From positions 310,001 to 374,000 of the forward strand of contig JADJGU010000002.1 of assembly GCA_016707885.1 (NCBI GenBank): DNA of 64,000 bases, written 5' to 3'. Positions 16,787 to 25,129 of this stretch are shown here, in pieces. Below the pieces are notes generated by a model, which had not been told where the DNA came from, did not search any database, and worked only from the letters and a program-made list of their open reading frames with translations. Source of the stretch: Sphingomonadales bacterium. Lineage in GTDB: Bacteria; Pseudomonadota; Alphaproteobacteria; Sphingomonadales; Sphingomonadaceae. The translations under genes and the position numbers were made by a program. Numbering within the stretch: position 1 is the stretch's first letter; each line of letters starts with the position of its first letter.

Positions 16787-17819
16787 AGGCCGATAGTCCG
16801 GCGATCATCTGCCGCTTTGGCTTTTCGAGGATTTCGATCCGTACCGGAACGCGCTGTGTGACCTTTACCCAGTTGCCACTGGCATTTTGTGCCGGAAGAA
16901 CCGAGAATTCAGAGCCAGTGCCTGCGCCGATGCTAGCGACACGGCCTTTGATCTTGAGGCCGGGATAGGCGTCAAAGCTGACTTCGGCGGGTTGGCCCAC
17001 GCGCATTTTGGCGAGGTCTGTTTCCTTGAAGTTGGCTTCTACCCAGCCATTGCCATCTGTGACGATCGTCAATGCAGGCAGGCCTTGCACCATCATCTGA
17101 CCATATTGCAGCCGGTCTGCCTGGCTAACAATGCCGCTGGCAGGTGCGCGAATTTCGGTTTTGGATAGGTCAAGCAGCGCCTTGTCGCGCTGGACCTGTC
17201 CGGCAAGCACGCCCGGGTTTACACCGGGAGCCGCAGCACCCGACGCAAGGGCAGCGCGCGCCATTTTTGCGTCTGCTTCGGCACCGGCCAACTTGCTGCG
17301 GGCCGTCGACAGCGCATGTTCAGCTGCCTGCAGACGGGCCTTGGTGGTGAAGCCGCTCTGCATCAGCGACGACTGACGCTTATACTCTTCAGTAAAAAAG
17401 GCGACATCATCGCGCGCAGCCTGAATGTCGACGCCGCTATTGCCGAGGTCCGTTTCGAGCGTCACTACTTTCACCTGTGCGGCGGCAATCGATGCCTCTG
17501 CTTGGGCAATCGCAATCTTGAATGGTTCGGGGTCTATGCGAAACAGCAGGTCGCCTGCGTTGACATGCTGGTTTTCCTTTACGCCGACTTCGACAATCCG
17601 GCCCCCGACTTCGGCGGCGACCGAAACCTTGTCCTGCTGCACATAGGCATTGTCGGTTGAGACATAATGGTCATTGGCAAGATAATAGGCGATGCCACCG
17701 ACCAGCAGGAGCAATGGAACTGATACCATTGCCAGCAAGCGCAACCATTTACGCGGATGCTTTAGCGGTTGTGACTCCATTTGCGTGCTGGGCTTCATTT
17801 GGGCATCGGCTTCAGCCAT
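16761..17819 (-). CDS. emrA: HlyD-type periplasmic adaptor (EmrA-like)
   Basis: 352 aa. One N-terminal transmembrane helix (about residues 26-48) is followed by a biotinyl-lipoyl half (VSTDNAYVQQDKVSVAAEVGGRI), an alpha-helical hairpin (about 100-190), and a beta-barrel region with EIRAPASGIVSQADRLQYG and RVPVRIEI. This is the membrane-fusion component linking the EmrB pump to an outer-membrane channel. Its start overlaps the marR stop by 8 bp and its end overlaps emrB, so marR-emrA-emrB form one operon. Confidence 0.9.
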   Translation of the reverse strand: MAEADAQMKPSTQMESQPLKHPRKWLRLLAMVSVPLLLLVGGIAYYLANDHYVSTDNAYVQQDKVSVAAEVGGRIVEVGVKENQHVNAGDLLFRIDPEPFKIAIAQAEASIAAAQVKVVTLETDLGNSGVDIQAARDDVAFFTEEYKRQSSLMQSGFTTKARLQAAEHALSTARSKLAGAEADAKMARAALASGAAAPGVNPGVLAGQVQRDKALLDLSKTEIRAPASGIVSQADRLQYGQMMVQGLPALTIVTDGNGWVEANFKETDLAKMRVGQPAEVSFDAYPGLKIKGRVASIGAGTGSEFSVLPAQNASGNWVKVTQRVPVRIEILEKPKRQMIAGLSAYVRIDTSK

Positions 17820-18252
17820 TGGCGGCCTCCGGTGCTTTGCGGGTAAGGTTCAGGCGGATGGTGTCGAGCATTGCTTCAAGATTAGCTTGCTGGGCATCGT
17901 TCAAACCCGAAACGGCATCGGCAAACAATTCAGTGGCGAGCGGCTTCAGGTCTTCGAGGCGCGATTCGCCTGACGCTGTCAGATAGACGCGCCATGCACG
18001 GCGATCGCTTGGGTCAGCGCGGCGCTCGACCAGACCTGCATCCTGCATCCTGTCAATCATGCGGCCCAATGTAATCGGTTCGACATCCATCATTTCGGCG
18101 AGCACGACCTGTGTGCTGCCTCCGAAGCGGTTTAGAAGCCCCAACACCCGCCATTGTGGGCGGGTAATGCCTTTGGTCCGGACACGCTCGTCAAAGGCGC
18201 GACGCATAAGCCGCGCTGTATCGCCAATAAGGAAACCAAGATCTTCACTCAT
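17812..18252 (-). CDS. MarR-family transcriptional regulator
   Basis: 146 aa from the ATG at 18252 (MSEDLGFLIGD). Winged-helix features of the family are present: VLAEMMDVEPITLGRMIDRMQDAGLVERRADPSDRRAWRVYLT, where DPSDRRA is the wing signature. As first gene of the marR-emrA-emrB operon it is most likely the local repressor, relieved by a toxic ligand. An AT-rich inverted repeat lies just upstream (18263-18282). An upstream in-frame start at 18288 would read through that operator and is less likely. Confidence 0.9.
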   Translation of the reverse strand: MSEDLGFLIGDTARLMRRAFDERVRTKGITRPQWRVLGLLNRFGGSTQVVLAEMMDVEPITLGRMIDRMQDAGLVERRADPSDRRAWRVYLTASGESRLEDLKPLATELFADAVSGLNDAQQANLEAMLDTIRLNLTRKAPEAANG

Positions 18253-18262
18253 AGCTACCAAT

Positions 18263-18282
18263 ATAATAGCAATGCTTATTAT
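18263..18282. promoter_or_regulatory. Candidate MarR operator
   Basis: ATAATA and TATTAT arms flank eight bases that themselves hold AGCA-A-TGCT. It lies 10 bp upstream of the marR ATG in the divergent marR/hydrolase intergenic region, the usual place for an autoregulatory site. Confidence 0.45.
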
Positions 18283-18300
18283 AGGCAATGCTCCAACTGC

Positions 18301-18329
18301 TTGCCTTGATGCGCAGGTCTGCCTAACCT
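18301..18329 (+). promoter_or_regulatory. Candidate promoter of the alpha/beta hydrolase gene
   Basis: TTGCCT (18301-18306), a 17-bp spacer and TAACCT (18324-18329). The ATG follows after six bases and no ribosome-binding site is seen, again compatible with leaderless translation. Confidence 0.4.
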
Positions 18330-18335
18330 TGGCCT

Positions 18336-19091
18336 ATGCAAAATTGGACATTCAAAACGACCGACGGCATCGCTCTCCATGTACGGGAACTGGGCAAGGG
18401 TAGGCCGCTCATTCTGTTGCACGGCTATTTCAGCGAAGCCGATACCAATTGGATCAAATATGGCCATGCCGCCGTGCTCGCCGAAGCGGGCTTTCGCGTC
18501 ATCATGCCCGATCTGCGCGCGCACGGTCTTAGTGATAAGCCGCATGATCCCATTCATTATCCCAAGGACATATTGGCCAACGACCAGTTTGCGCTGATAG
18601 ATCATCTTGGCCTCGGCGATTTTGACCTCGGTGGTTATTCGCTGGGCGGAAGAACCGTCGCCAGGATGTTGGCCAAAGGCTGCACGCCACGCCGCGTGGT
18701 GATTTCGGGCATGGGGCTGGAAGGACTTTCTGATACGGGGAAGCGCGCCGGGCACTTCCGCAATGTCCTCGAAAATTTGGGCAAGCATGAGCGTGGCTCG
18801 GCTGCGTTCATGGCCGAGGCATTTCTGAAAACCACCAGCGGCGATCCGGTCGCCTTGTTGCGGATATTAGATACTTTCGTCGACACGCCAGAGGACGTTT
18901 TGCGTTCCTTCGATTTTCCCATCGGCGTGATTTGCGGAGATGCAGATACAGACAATGGCTCTGCTGCCGCGCTTGCAGAGCTAGTGCCCCGAGGACAATT
19001 GATCACGGTTCCGGGCAATCATATGAGTGCCGTGATCAAAGCCGAACTTGGTTTGGCCATCCGGGATTTTCTTTTGGAAGGGGGCATATGA
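18336..19091 (+). CDS. Alpha/beta-fold hydrolase
   Basis: 251 aa. The oxyanion motif LILLHGYF is near residue 26. The nucleophile elbow GGYSLGG supplies the catalytic Ser, the acid residue is probably within VICGDADTD, and the His is in VPGNHMSA near the C-terminus. Substrate unknown; the fold covers esterases, epoxide hydrolases, C-C hydrolases and others. It diverges from marR. The stop overlaps the start of the next membrane-protein gene as ATGA. Confidence 0.85.
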   Translation: MQNWTFKTTDGIALHVRELGKGRPLILLHGYFSEADTNWIKYGHAAVLAEAGFRVIMPDLRAHGLSDKPHDPIHYPKDILANDQFALIDHLGLGDFDLGGYSLGGRTVARMLAKGCTPRRVVISGMGLEGLSDTGKRAGHFRNVLENLGKHERGSAAFMAEAFLKTTSGDPVALLRILDTFVDTPEDVLRSFDFPIGVICGDADTDNGSAAALAELVPRGQLITVPGNHMSAVIKAELGLAIRDFLLEGGI

Positions 19092-19615
19092 CCGAAACAC
19101 TGCTCGAAAAGCGTTTCTGGCGCTATTGGCTCGGCGGCTTACTGATCCTCGCCATCATGATTGCTATGAATCCTTGGTTTTCCAATGAAGTTTCGCCTTG
19201 GGGAATTAGAGATCACCAGTCTGCAGGTACTGCTTTGCGCATCGATGCTATACAGGCGGCCTGGCAAGCGGCGGGTGTGATGAACCTGGCGCGCTTCGGC
19301 ATTGCACTCGACCTTGTCTATATCGGGGTTTATTCGTTCGGGGCCTACTGTGGCGGGCGCTTGTTTGCGCAGTCTGAAAAGCTGTCTTTGCGCCGTTTGG
19401 GTTGGGTTATCGTAGCCGCAGCGTTGATCCTATGTGTGGCGGACTATGTAGAAACGCTGTCACAATTCGTACAAGCCATGACTTTCAAGGGCAGCGACCT
19501 TCTCGCAGGAATCGCCGCCACGGCACAGCCGATTAAATCAACAGCATTTCTGACTAGCTTTTTCGGTCTGCTAGCAGCGCTCCTGCTTCGACGAATGGCA
19601 CGCCGCAGCGCTTGA
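19088..19615 (+). CDS. Hypothetical four-helix membrane protein
   Basis: 175 aa from the ATG at 19088, which overlaps the hydrolase stop. Four predicted helices: near residues 11-30 (WLGGLLILAIMIAMNPWF), 70-92, 104-124 and 150-168. No recognised domain or catalytic motif. The coupling suggests it works with, or is expressed together with, the hydrolase. I do not recognise the family. Confidence 0.75.
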   Translation: MTETLLEKRFWRYWLGGLLILAIMIAMNPWFSNEVSPWGIRDHQSAGTALRIDAIQAAWQAAGVMNLARFGIALDLVYIGVYSFGAYCGGRLFAQSEKLSLRRLGWVIVAAALILCVADYVETLSQFVQAMTFKGSDLLAGIAATAQPIKSTAFLTSFFGLLAALLLRRMARRSA

Positions 19616-19675
19616 CCTTCGCATTATCGAGGCGCAGTGCTGGCTCCAGAACATTCATTTCTGGGGAGTAATCCG

Positions 19676-21487
19676 GTGAAAAATTTCGTTTCTGCTGTCG
19701 CGCTGGCGGCGGCCCTTATTTCCACACCCGTTATGGCGCAAGAAACCGCGCCGACCGTTGCCGATGCTGAGGCGTTCCTTGCGAAGGTTGAAAAGGATCT
19801 ATTCGATTTTTCTGTCGAAGGCGGACGTGTGGCATGGATCAACTCTACCTACATCACCGATGATACCGACGCGCTTGCCGCGAAATATGGTGAGATCGGC
19901 ACCGAAAAATCAGTGAAATATGCGCTTGAAGCGGCCAAGTATCAGAAGGTTGCCGGGCTCTCGACGGAAACCAGCCGTAAGCTCGACATTCTCCGCGGCG
20001 GGCTTGTCCTTCCTGCGCCAAGCAAAGATGGCGCGGCTGCTGAACTCAGCACCATCGCGACCAAGCTGAACTCGACCTATGGCAAGGGCAAGGGCACGCT
20101 CAAGGGTAAGGAAATCAACGGCTCGGACATCGAAGCCGAAATGGGTACCAACCGGAACCCCGAAGAGCTGAAGGAAATGTGGACCAGTTGGCACGACAAT
20201 GTCGGCGCGCCGATGGGCAAAGATTATGCCCGCATGGTCGAGATCGCCAATGACGGTGCCAAGGAACTAGGCTTCAAGGATGTCGGTGCGATGTGGCGCT
20301 CGGGCTATGACATGCCTGCCGACGATTTCGCCAAGCTGACCGACAAATTGTGGATGGAGGTCAAGCCGCTCTATGACGAATTGCACACCTATACGCGCAA
20401 CAAGCTGAACGCGAAATATGGCGATGCCGTGCAGCCCAAAACTGGTCCGATCCGCGCCGACCTGCTCGGCAATATGTGGGCGCAGGAATGGGGTGGCATT
20501 TATGACATTGTCGCGCCAGCAGGTGCCGGCGACATCGGTTATGACATTGGCGATCTGCTGAAGGCCAAGGGCATCGACGAAATCGGTATGGTCAAAATTG
20601 GTGAGGGCTTTTTCTCGTCGATCGGCTTCGAACCGCTGCCGAAAAGTTTCTACGAACGCTCGCAGTTCCTGAAGCCGCGCGACCGCGAAGTTGTATGTCA
20701 TGCGTCGGCTTGGGACATAGACAATGTTGACGATTTGCGCATCAAGATGTGCATCAAGGTGAACACCGATGACTTCGTCACGATCCATCACGAGCTTGGC
20801 CACAACTACTACCAGCGCGCCTATAACAAGCAAAGCTATCTGCACCTGAACGGCGCGAATGATGGCTTCCATGAAGCGATTGGCGATGCCGTCGCGCTGT
20901 CGATTACGCCGGAATATCTGGTACAGATCGGCTTGCTCGATAAAGCGAAGGTGCCAAGCGCAGACAAGGATACCGGTCTGTTGCTGCGTCAGGCGATGGA
21001 CAAGGTTGCCTTCCTGCCCTTTGGTCTGCTGGTTGATAAATGGCGCTGGGGCGTATTCAACGGTTCAATCGCGCCAGCTGACTACAACAAGGGCTGGACG
21101 GATTTGCGCCGGCAATATCAGGGCATCGTCCCGCCAACCGAACGTGCGGCGGACCGCTTTGACCCGGGTGCGAAATATCACATTCCGGGCAATACGCCTT
21201 ACACCCGCTATTTCCTGGCGCGCATATTGCAGTTCCAATTCTACAAGGCTGCGTGCGATGCCGCTGGCTGGAAGGGGCCACTGCATCGTTGTTCCTTTTA
21301 CGGCAATAAGGAAGTCGGACAGAAACTCAACGCCATGCTTGAAATGGGCGCGTCAAAGCCATGGCCTGATGCTCTGGAGGCCTTCACCGGCAGCCGCGAA
21401 ATGTCGGGCAAGGCGATGCTCGAATATTTCAAGCCACTGATGGACTGGCTGAAAAAGCAGAACAAAGGGCAGAAGAAGGGCTGGTAA
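19676..21487 (+). CDS. M2-family peptidyl-dipeptidase (bacterial ACE homologue)
   Basis: 603 aa from the GTG at 19676, chosen for its GGGGAG ribosome-binding site and because a clean signal peptide follows (KNFVSAVALAAALISTPVMAQE). The gluzincin zinc motif HELGH begins at about residue 372 (HHELGHNYYQ), and the third ligand is expected in the following GFHEAIGDAVALS. The family removes C-terminal dipeptides; bacterial members are known in Xanthomonas and relatives. The protein is probably periplasmic, taking part in peptide scavenging. It converges with the SDR gene 4 bp away. Confidence 0.92.
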   Translation: MKNFVSAVALAAALISTPVMAQETAPTVADAEAFLAKVEKDLFDFSVEGGRVAWINSTYITDDTDALAAKYGEIGTEKSVKYALEAAKYQKVAGLSTETSRKLDILRGGLVLPAPSKDGAAAELSTIATKLNSTYGKGKGTLKGKEINGSDIEAEMGTNRNPEELKEMWTSWHDNVGAPMGKDYARMVEIANDGAKELGFKDVGAMWRSGYDMPADDFAKLTDKLWMEVKPLYDELHTYTRNKLNAKYGDAVQPKTGPIRADLLGNMWAQEWGGIYDIVAPAGAGDIGYDIGDLLKAKGIDEIGMVKIGEGFFSSIGFEPLPKSFYERSQFLKPRDREVVCHASAWDIDNVDDLRIKMCIKVNTDDFVTIHHELGHNYYQRAYNKQSYLHLNGANDGFHEAIGDAVALSITPEYLVQIGLLDKAKVPSADKDTGLLLRQAMDKVAFLPFGLLVDKWRWGVFNGSIAPADYNKGWTDLRRQYQGIVPPTERAADRFDPGAKYHIPGNTPYTRYFLARILQFQFYKAACDAAGWKGPLHRCSFYGNKEVGQKLNAMLEMGASKPWPDALEAFTGSREMSGKAMLEYFKPLMDWLKKQNKGQKKGW

Positions 21488-21491
21488 CCCT

Positions 21492-22274
21492 TTAGGCGTT
21501 CCTGGCCATCAACCCGCCGTCGACCGGAATAACCGCACCGGTGATGAAGCTGGCGGCGGGAAGCACCAGACTTAGCGTCATGTGCGCAACCTCCTCGGGC
21601 CAGGCGTAGCGCCGCAAAGCGGTGCGGCGCTTGGCATAAAGTGTCTTGTCATCTTCCGGCACATTGTTGGTCATTCCAGTGCGGATTGGGCCGGGGCAGA
21701 TGCAGTTGACGGTGATGCCTTCCTTACCAAGATCTACCGCCATGCCGCGCGTCAGGCCGGTAACGCCGGTTTTGGCGGCGACATAAGGCGTGTCACCGGG
21801 CGTCGCGCCAAGCCCCTCGGTTGAGGCAATGTTGACGATACGGGCGGCATCGCTTTTGCGCAACCAGGGTAGGGCGGCACGCACCGTCCGCTGATGTGCA
21901 GTCAACAGAATCGCGAGCGCCCGATCCCAGATCGCGTCATATTCGTCGCCCGTGTCGAGCGGACAGAATGCCGAGATACCGGCATTGTTGACGAGGATGT
22001 CTATTCCGCCAAAATCGCTGGCGATATTGGCCACCACGGATTTGATCGCGTCATGATTTGAAACATCGAGCGCATAGGCGTTGGCCGTGCCGCCGCTGGC
22101 TCTTATTTCTGCCACGACTGCATCACAGGACGCCTGATTCAGGTCGGTGACGGCTACCTTGGCGCCTTCGCTGGCGAACAGGATGGCGGTCGCCCGCCCC
22201 ATGCCGCTGGCTGCTCCGGTAATGATGGCCGTGCGTCCCGCAATCGAGCGCGACAATGGGGGGCATATTTCCAT
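21492..22274 (-). CDS. SDR-family oxidoreductase
   Basis: 260-aa classical short-chain dehydrogenase/reductase. The cofactor motif is TGAASGMGRA; ASP in VTDLNQ suggests NAD(H) preference. Other elements are NNAG, catalytic Ser in NIASTEG, YVAAK (Tyr-x3-Lys), CPGPIRTGM, and the C-terminal ITGAVIPVDGG. Substrate unknown. Eight bp upstream is the end of amn on the same strand, so the two may be co-transcribed. Confidence 0.88.
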   Translation of the reverse strand: MEICPPLSRSIAGRTAIITGAASGMGRATAILFASEGAKVAVTDLNQASCDAVVAEIRASGGTANAYALDVSNHDAIKSVVANIASDFGGIDILVNNAGISAFCPLDTGDEYDAIWDRALAILLTAHQRTVRAALPWLRKSDAARIVNIASTEGLGATPGDTPYVAAKTGVTGLTRGMAVDLGKEGITVNCICPGPIRTGMTNNVPEDDKTLYAKRRTALRRYAWPEEVAHMTLSLVLPAASFITGAVIPVDGGLMARNA

Positions 22275-22282
22275 GATAATCC

Positions 22283-23716
22283 TCAGCGGAATGGGGGTTC
22301 GTTGAAAGCGCGCAGCTTGCGACTATGAAGGCTGTTTCCTGCTTCGCGCAGTAGCTCACATGTCTGGATACCGATTTGGAGGTGGGCTGCGATAGCTTCT
22401 TCGTAAAAGCGGTTGGCCTGACCCGGCAGCTTGATTTCGCCGTGAAGCGGCTTGTCCGAAACGCAGAGCAGAGTGCCGTAGGGCACACGGAAACGATAGC
22501 CTTGCGCGGCAATGGTGGCGGATTCCATATCGATGGCAACGGCACGCGATTGCGAAAAACGTAGCGCGCTGTCGGTGTAACGCAATTCCCAGTTGCGATC
22601 GTCGGTGGTCACAACAGTACCCGTACGCATCCGTCGTTTGAGGTTCGCGCCACTGGTGCCCGATACTTGCACAGCTGCAGCCTCAAGCGCCTGCTGCACT
22701 TCGGCAATCGGCGGAATGGGAATTTCGGGCGGCAGCACGCGGTCGAGGATATTGTCGTCACGCAAATAAGCGTGGGCGAGCACATAGTCACCGATCCGCT
22801 GGGTATCGCGCAAGCCACCGCAATGGCCGATCATCAACCAGACTTCAGGGCGGAGCACCGCGAGGTGATCGCAGATATTCTTCGCATTGGACGGGCCAAC
22901 GCCGATGTTGACGAGGGTGATGCCGCTCTCGCCTTCTGCCATCAGGTGATAGGCGGGCATCTGGTGCTTGCGCCACGTACTGTCGGCTACGAGCTGGGCA
23001 TGATCCTCGGTAGCTTTATCGACGTAAAGGCCGCCCGCGCCGGACAGGGCCGTGTAGCGACCCTTGCCAACCTGTTGGCAGGCCCAGGCGACGAATTCGT
23101 CGACATAACGGTTATAGTTGGTGAATAGGATGTAGCGCTGGAAGTGCTCGGCAGGTGTGCCAGTATAATGCTTTAGCCGGGCAAGCGAGAAATCGGTGCG
23201 CAAGCCGTCAAACAATGACAATGGCGAACCATTTTCACCAGCGATCAGCAAGCCGTCGGCTGCTTCATCGCCTATGTCTGCGAGATCGGTAGCCGGAAAC
23301 CATTTCGACAGCTCGGTCGGCGAAACATCGCCCAACTCAAGCCCGTCGAGAACATAGGGGAAGGGAATTTCCTGCTTGCTTGGGCGAACCTGCATTTCCA
23401 GTTCATATTGATCAACGAGCAGATCGATCTGGCTGCGCAGATAATCGCCGAAGATTTCTGGACGGGTCAATGTGATGCTGTAGGTACCGGGTTTTTCCAA
23501 TCGACCGAAGGCAAGGTTTGCCGCGTGATCGCGTTCCGTCCCGTGATAACGGATTACCAGTTCGGGATAGGCAAATGCGCCAATCGCGCGGTCTGCCATG
23601 TCGGGCAGTGTGCGGTCTTTGAGATAGGAAGTCAGTGCATGACGGAGCCGTTCGACGGAAGCGTCGTAATGTTCGGTGATTTGGCGGATTATGTCTTGTG
23701 TCTGTTTATTGGCCAT
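22283..23716 (-). CDS. amn: AMP nucleosidase
   Basis: 477 aa. Hydrolyses AMP to adenine and ribose 5-phosphate, a purine-pool control enzyme. The N-terminal Amn-specific domain (about residues 1-170) precedes a nucleoside-phosphorylase-like fold with NIGVGPSNAKN, MIGHCGGLRDTQRIGDYVLAHAY, and AIDMESATIAAQGYRF, the ribose-binding Met-Glu. The length agrees with the family. The SDR gene follows 8 bp downstream. Confidence 0.92.
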   Translation of the reverse strand: MANKQTQDIIRQITEHYDASVERLRHALTSYLKDRTLPDMADRAIGAFAYPELVIRYHGTERDHAANLAFGRLEKPGTYSITLTRPEIFGDYLRSQIDLLVDQYELEMQVRPSKQEIPFPYVLDGLELGDVSPTELSKWFPATDLADIGDEAADGLLIAGENGSPLSLFDGLRTDFSLARLKHYTGTPAEHFQRYILFTNYNRYVDEFVAWACQQVGKGRYTALSGAGGLYVDKATEDHAQLVADSTWRKHQMPAYHLMAEGESGITLVNIGVGPSNAKNICDHLAVLRPEVWLMIGHCGGLRDTQRIGDYVLAHAYLRDDNILDRVLPPEIPIPPIAEVQQALEAAAVQVSGTSGANLKRRMRTGTVVTTDDRNWELRYTDSALRFSQSRAVAIDMESATIAAQGYRFRVPYGTLLCVSDKPLHGEIKLPGQANRFYEEAIAAHLQIGIQTCELLREAGNSLHSRKLRAFNEPPFR

Positions 23717-23752
23717 GAAGGCGGATTCTCCATTTCATTCGATTTGGCAAGC

Positions 23753-23779
23753 AAAAAGGGCGGGAGAAGCCCCGCCCTT
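23753..23779 (-). terminator. Terminator of the peroxiredoxin gene
   Basis: On the minus strand AAGGGCGGGGC, a short loop and a CCCGCCC arm run into five T. It lies 56-82 bp past the peroxiredoxin stop and before the amn start. Confidence 0.8.
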
Positions 23780-23834
23780 GTGCTGGCAGGATGGCACAAA
23801 CCACCCTGTTTCATATTGTTGTTTCAGCGTCGTT

Positions 23835-24314
23835 TCAAAGTTGGCCGAGCATGTGATCAGCGGAGCTGACCTTGAAATCACCCGGCGCTTCGACGTTGAT
23901 CTGTTCAACAACGCCGTCGTTGATGACCATCGAGAAACGCTGGCCGCGCTTGCCCATGCCAAAGCCCGAACCGTCCATGGTCAGGCCGACAGCTTCGGCG
24001 AAATCGGCATTGCCGTCAGCCAGCATCGTGATGGCATCCGAGCCGCCCGATTTGTTCCATGCGCCGAGAACGAAAGCGTCGTTAACCGCCGTACAGGCGA
24101 TTTCGTCGATGCCCTTTGCCTTCAGCTCGTCTGCTTTCTCGACAAAGCCGGGTAGGTGGCGGGCCGAGCAGGTCGGCGTAAATGCGCCTGGTACCGAAAA
24201 CAGCGCAACCTTGCGGCCTGCAAAATATTCAGAGCTCTGCACGGGCTGAGGGCCCTCTGCCGTTGCTTTTACCAGCTTCACGTCGGGGAGTTTGTCACCT
24301 ACTTTGATTGTCAT
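23835..24314 (-). CDS. Peroxiredoxin (Prx5/redoxin type)
   Basis: 159 aa from the ATG at 24314 (MTIKVGDKLPDV). The peroxidatic cysteine is C49 in PGAFTPTCSARHLPGF, the Prx5 signature; the downstream segment MLADGNADFAEAVGL is also typical. Reduces H2O2 and organic peroxides, with thioredoxin or glutathione as reductant. The upstream seven-codon extension lacks homology. Monocistronic, with its own terminator, and an inverted repeat 35 bp upstream. Confidence 0.93.
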   Translation of the reverse strand: MTIKVGDKLPDVKLVKATAEGPQPVQSSEYFAGRKVALFSVPGAFTPTCSARHLPGFVEKADELKAKGIDEIACTAVNDAFVLGAWNKSGGSDAITMLADGNADFAEAVGLTMDGSGFGMGKRGQRFSMVINDGVVEQINVEAPGDFKVSSADHMLGQL

Positions 24315-24348
24315 GGCTGTTCCTTCCTTGGCCAATTTCGAATTGCGC

Positions 24349-24365
24349 CAACTGCATTACAGTTG
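24349..24365. promoter_or_regulatory. Inverted repeat upstream of the peroxiredoxin gene
   Basis: CAACTG and CAGTTG arms with a 5-nt spacer, 35 bp from the peroxiredoxin start. Could be an operator or the core of a promoter element; not matched to a known regulator. Confidence 0.3.
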
Positions 24366-24542
24366 CGTTGCACTTCTACAAATAGGGATTTGGACCAAAG
24401 GTTCCAAGTGAAGGGGTGCCATTAAAAGCGATGCGCAAATGCAACAGCTGAATTGGTTAATTCCGCTTCACCTTTGATGTTGAAAATTCGGTAAACAGGG
24501 CAGGCCGAAGCTCGCTTCTCCAAGTTTTGGAGGGGTGTTGAA

Positions 24543-25031
24543 ATGAAGAAAAATACAGGGGGATTCGCTGCTCTGGCGATAGCCTTTTCGTTGGTCGCAA
24601 CTCCGGCACAGGCATGCTGGACCAATGTTGAGCAAGATGCGGCGCGGATTGCCAATATGAACCAGATGCTGATGGTATCCGCGTTGCGCTGTCGCTTTGG
24701 ACAGCATAATTTTCTCGAAAATTACAATCGCTTCATCCGGAATAATAATGATGTGTTGGCCAGCCAGCACCACATTATACAGGGGCACTATACCAAAACA
24801 GCTGGGCATAAAGCGGCTTTTGCCGAACTCGACAAATTCATGATCGGTCTGTCGAACTATTATGGTGGTGGGCATGGCAACCCCGATTGCAGCAAGCTTG
24901 AAAAACTGTCGCATCACCTTTCGAAAGGGCGGCATGATGTCGAGTCCTTGGCAGTTCTCGCCGATGAGCAAGTCGGCGTTCCACGACAAGCGGCGCAAGC
25001 CTGTTCAGTGAACATCGCTGCGCGCCAATGA
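24543..25031 (+). CDS. Hypothetical secreted four-cysteine protein
   Basis: 162 aa with a clear signal peptide (MKKNTGG, hydrophobic AALAIAFSLVA, cleavage near TPAQA). After cleavage there are four cysteines (ACWTN, LRCRFG, NPDCSKL, QACSVN), enough for two disulfides. The protein is mostly polar and helical and rich in Asn/His. No domain recognised. GGAGGGG just upstream of the ATG is a strong ribosome-binding site. It ends 98 bp before ahcY, but an intervening palindrome suggests ahcY has its own promoter. Confidence 0.8.
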   Translation: MKKNTGGFAALAIAFSLVATPAQACWTNVEQDAARIANMNQMLMVSALRCRFGQHNFLENYNRFIRNNNDVLASQHHIIQGHYTKTAGHKAAFAELDKFMIGLSNYYGGGHGNPDCSKLEKLSHHLSKGRHDVESLAVLADEQVGVPRQAAQACSVNIAARQ

Positions 25032-25039
25032 AGGGAGCC

Positions 25040-25059
25040 ATATAAAGCAATCTTTATAT
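25040..25059. promoter_or_regulatory. Perfect palindrome upstream of ahcY (candidate repressor site)
   Basis: ATATAAAG and CTTTATAT are perfect 8-bp arms around CAAT. The site sits about 70 bp before the ahcY start. Its shape and position fit an ArsR-type SAM-cycle regulator (SahR/SamR were described in Proteobacteria), but the exact consensus was not checked. Confidence 0.55.
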
Positions 25060-25081
25060 TGCGATTGCCTTGTTTCAAATT

Positions 25082-25121
25082 CTCGGCTAGGGGACTGCCA
25101 TCCAAAATCCCCAAGCCGGAG
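25082..25121 (+). promoter_or_regulatory. Shine-Dalgarno-sequestering hairpin in the ahcY leader
   Basis: CTC+GGCT+GGGGA (25082-25094, one A:A mismatch) pairs with TCCCC+AGCC+GAG (25108-25121, one bulged G) around a 13-nt loop. The 3' arm contains the GGAG at 25118-25121 that serves the GTG at 25130. This would hold translation off unless the hairpin is opened. No match to the SAH, SAM-II or SAM/SAH riboswitch consensus was recognised. Confidence 0.5.
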
Positions 25122-25129
25122 TTTATCCT

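Noticed and set aside
25032..25129. Known SAH or SAM-II riboswitch before ahcY
   Set aside because: The hairpin does not display the conserved aptamer sequences I know for these classes, so only an unclassified leader is claimed.
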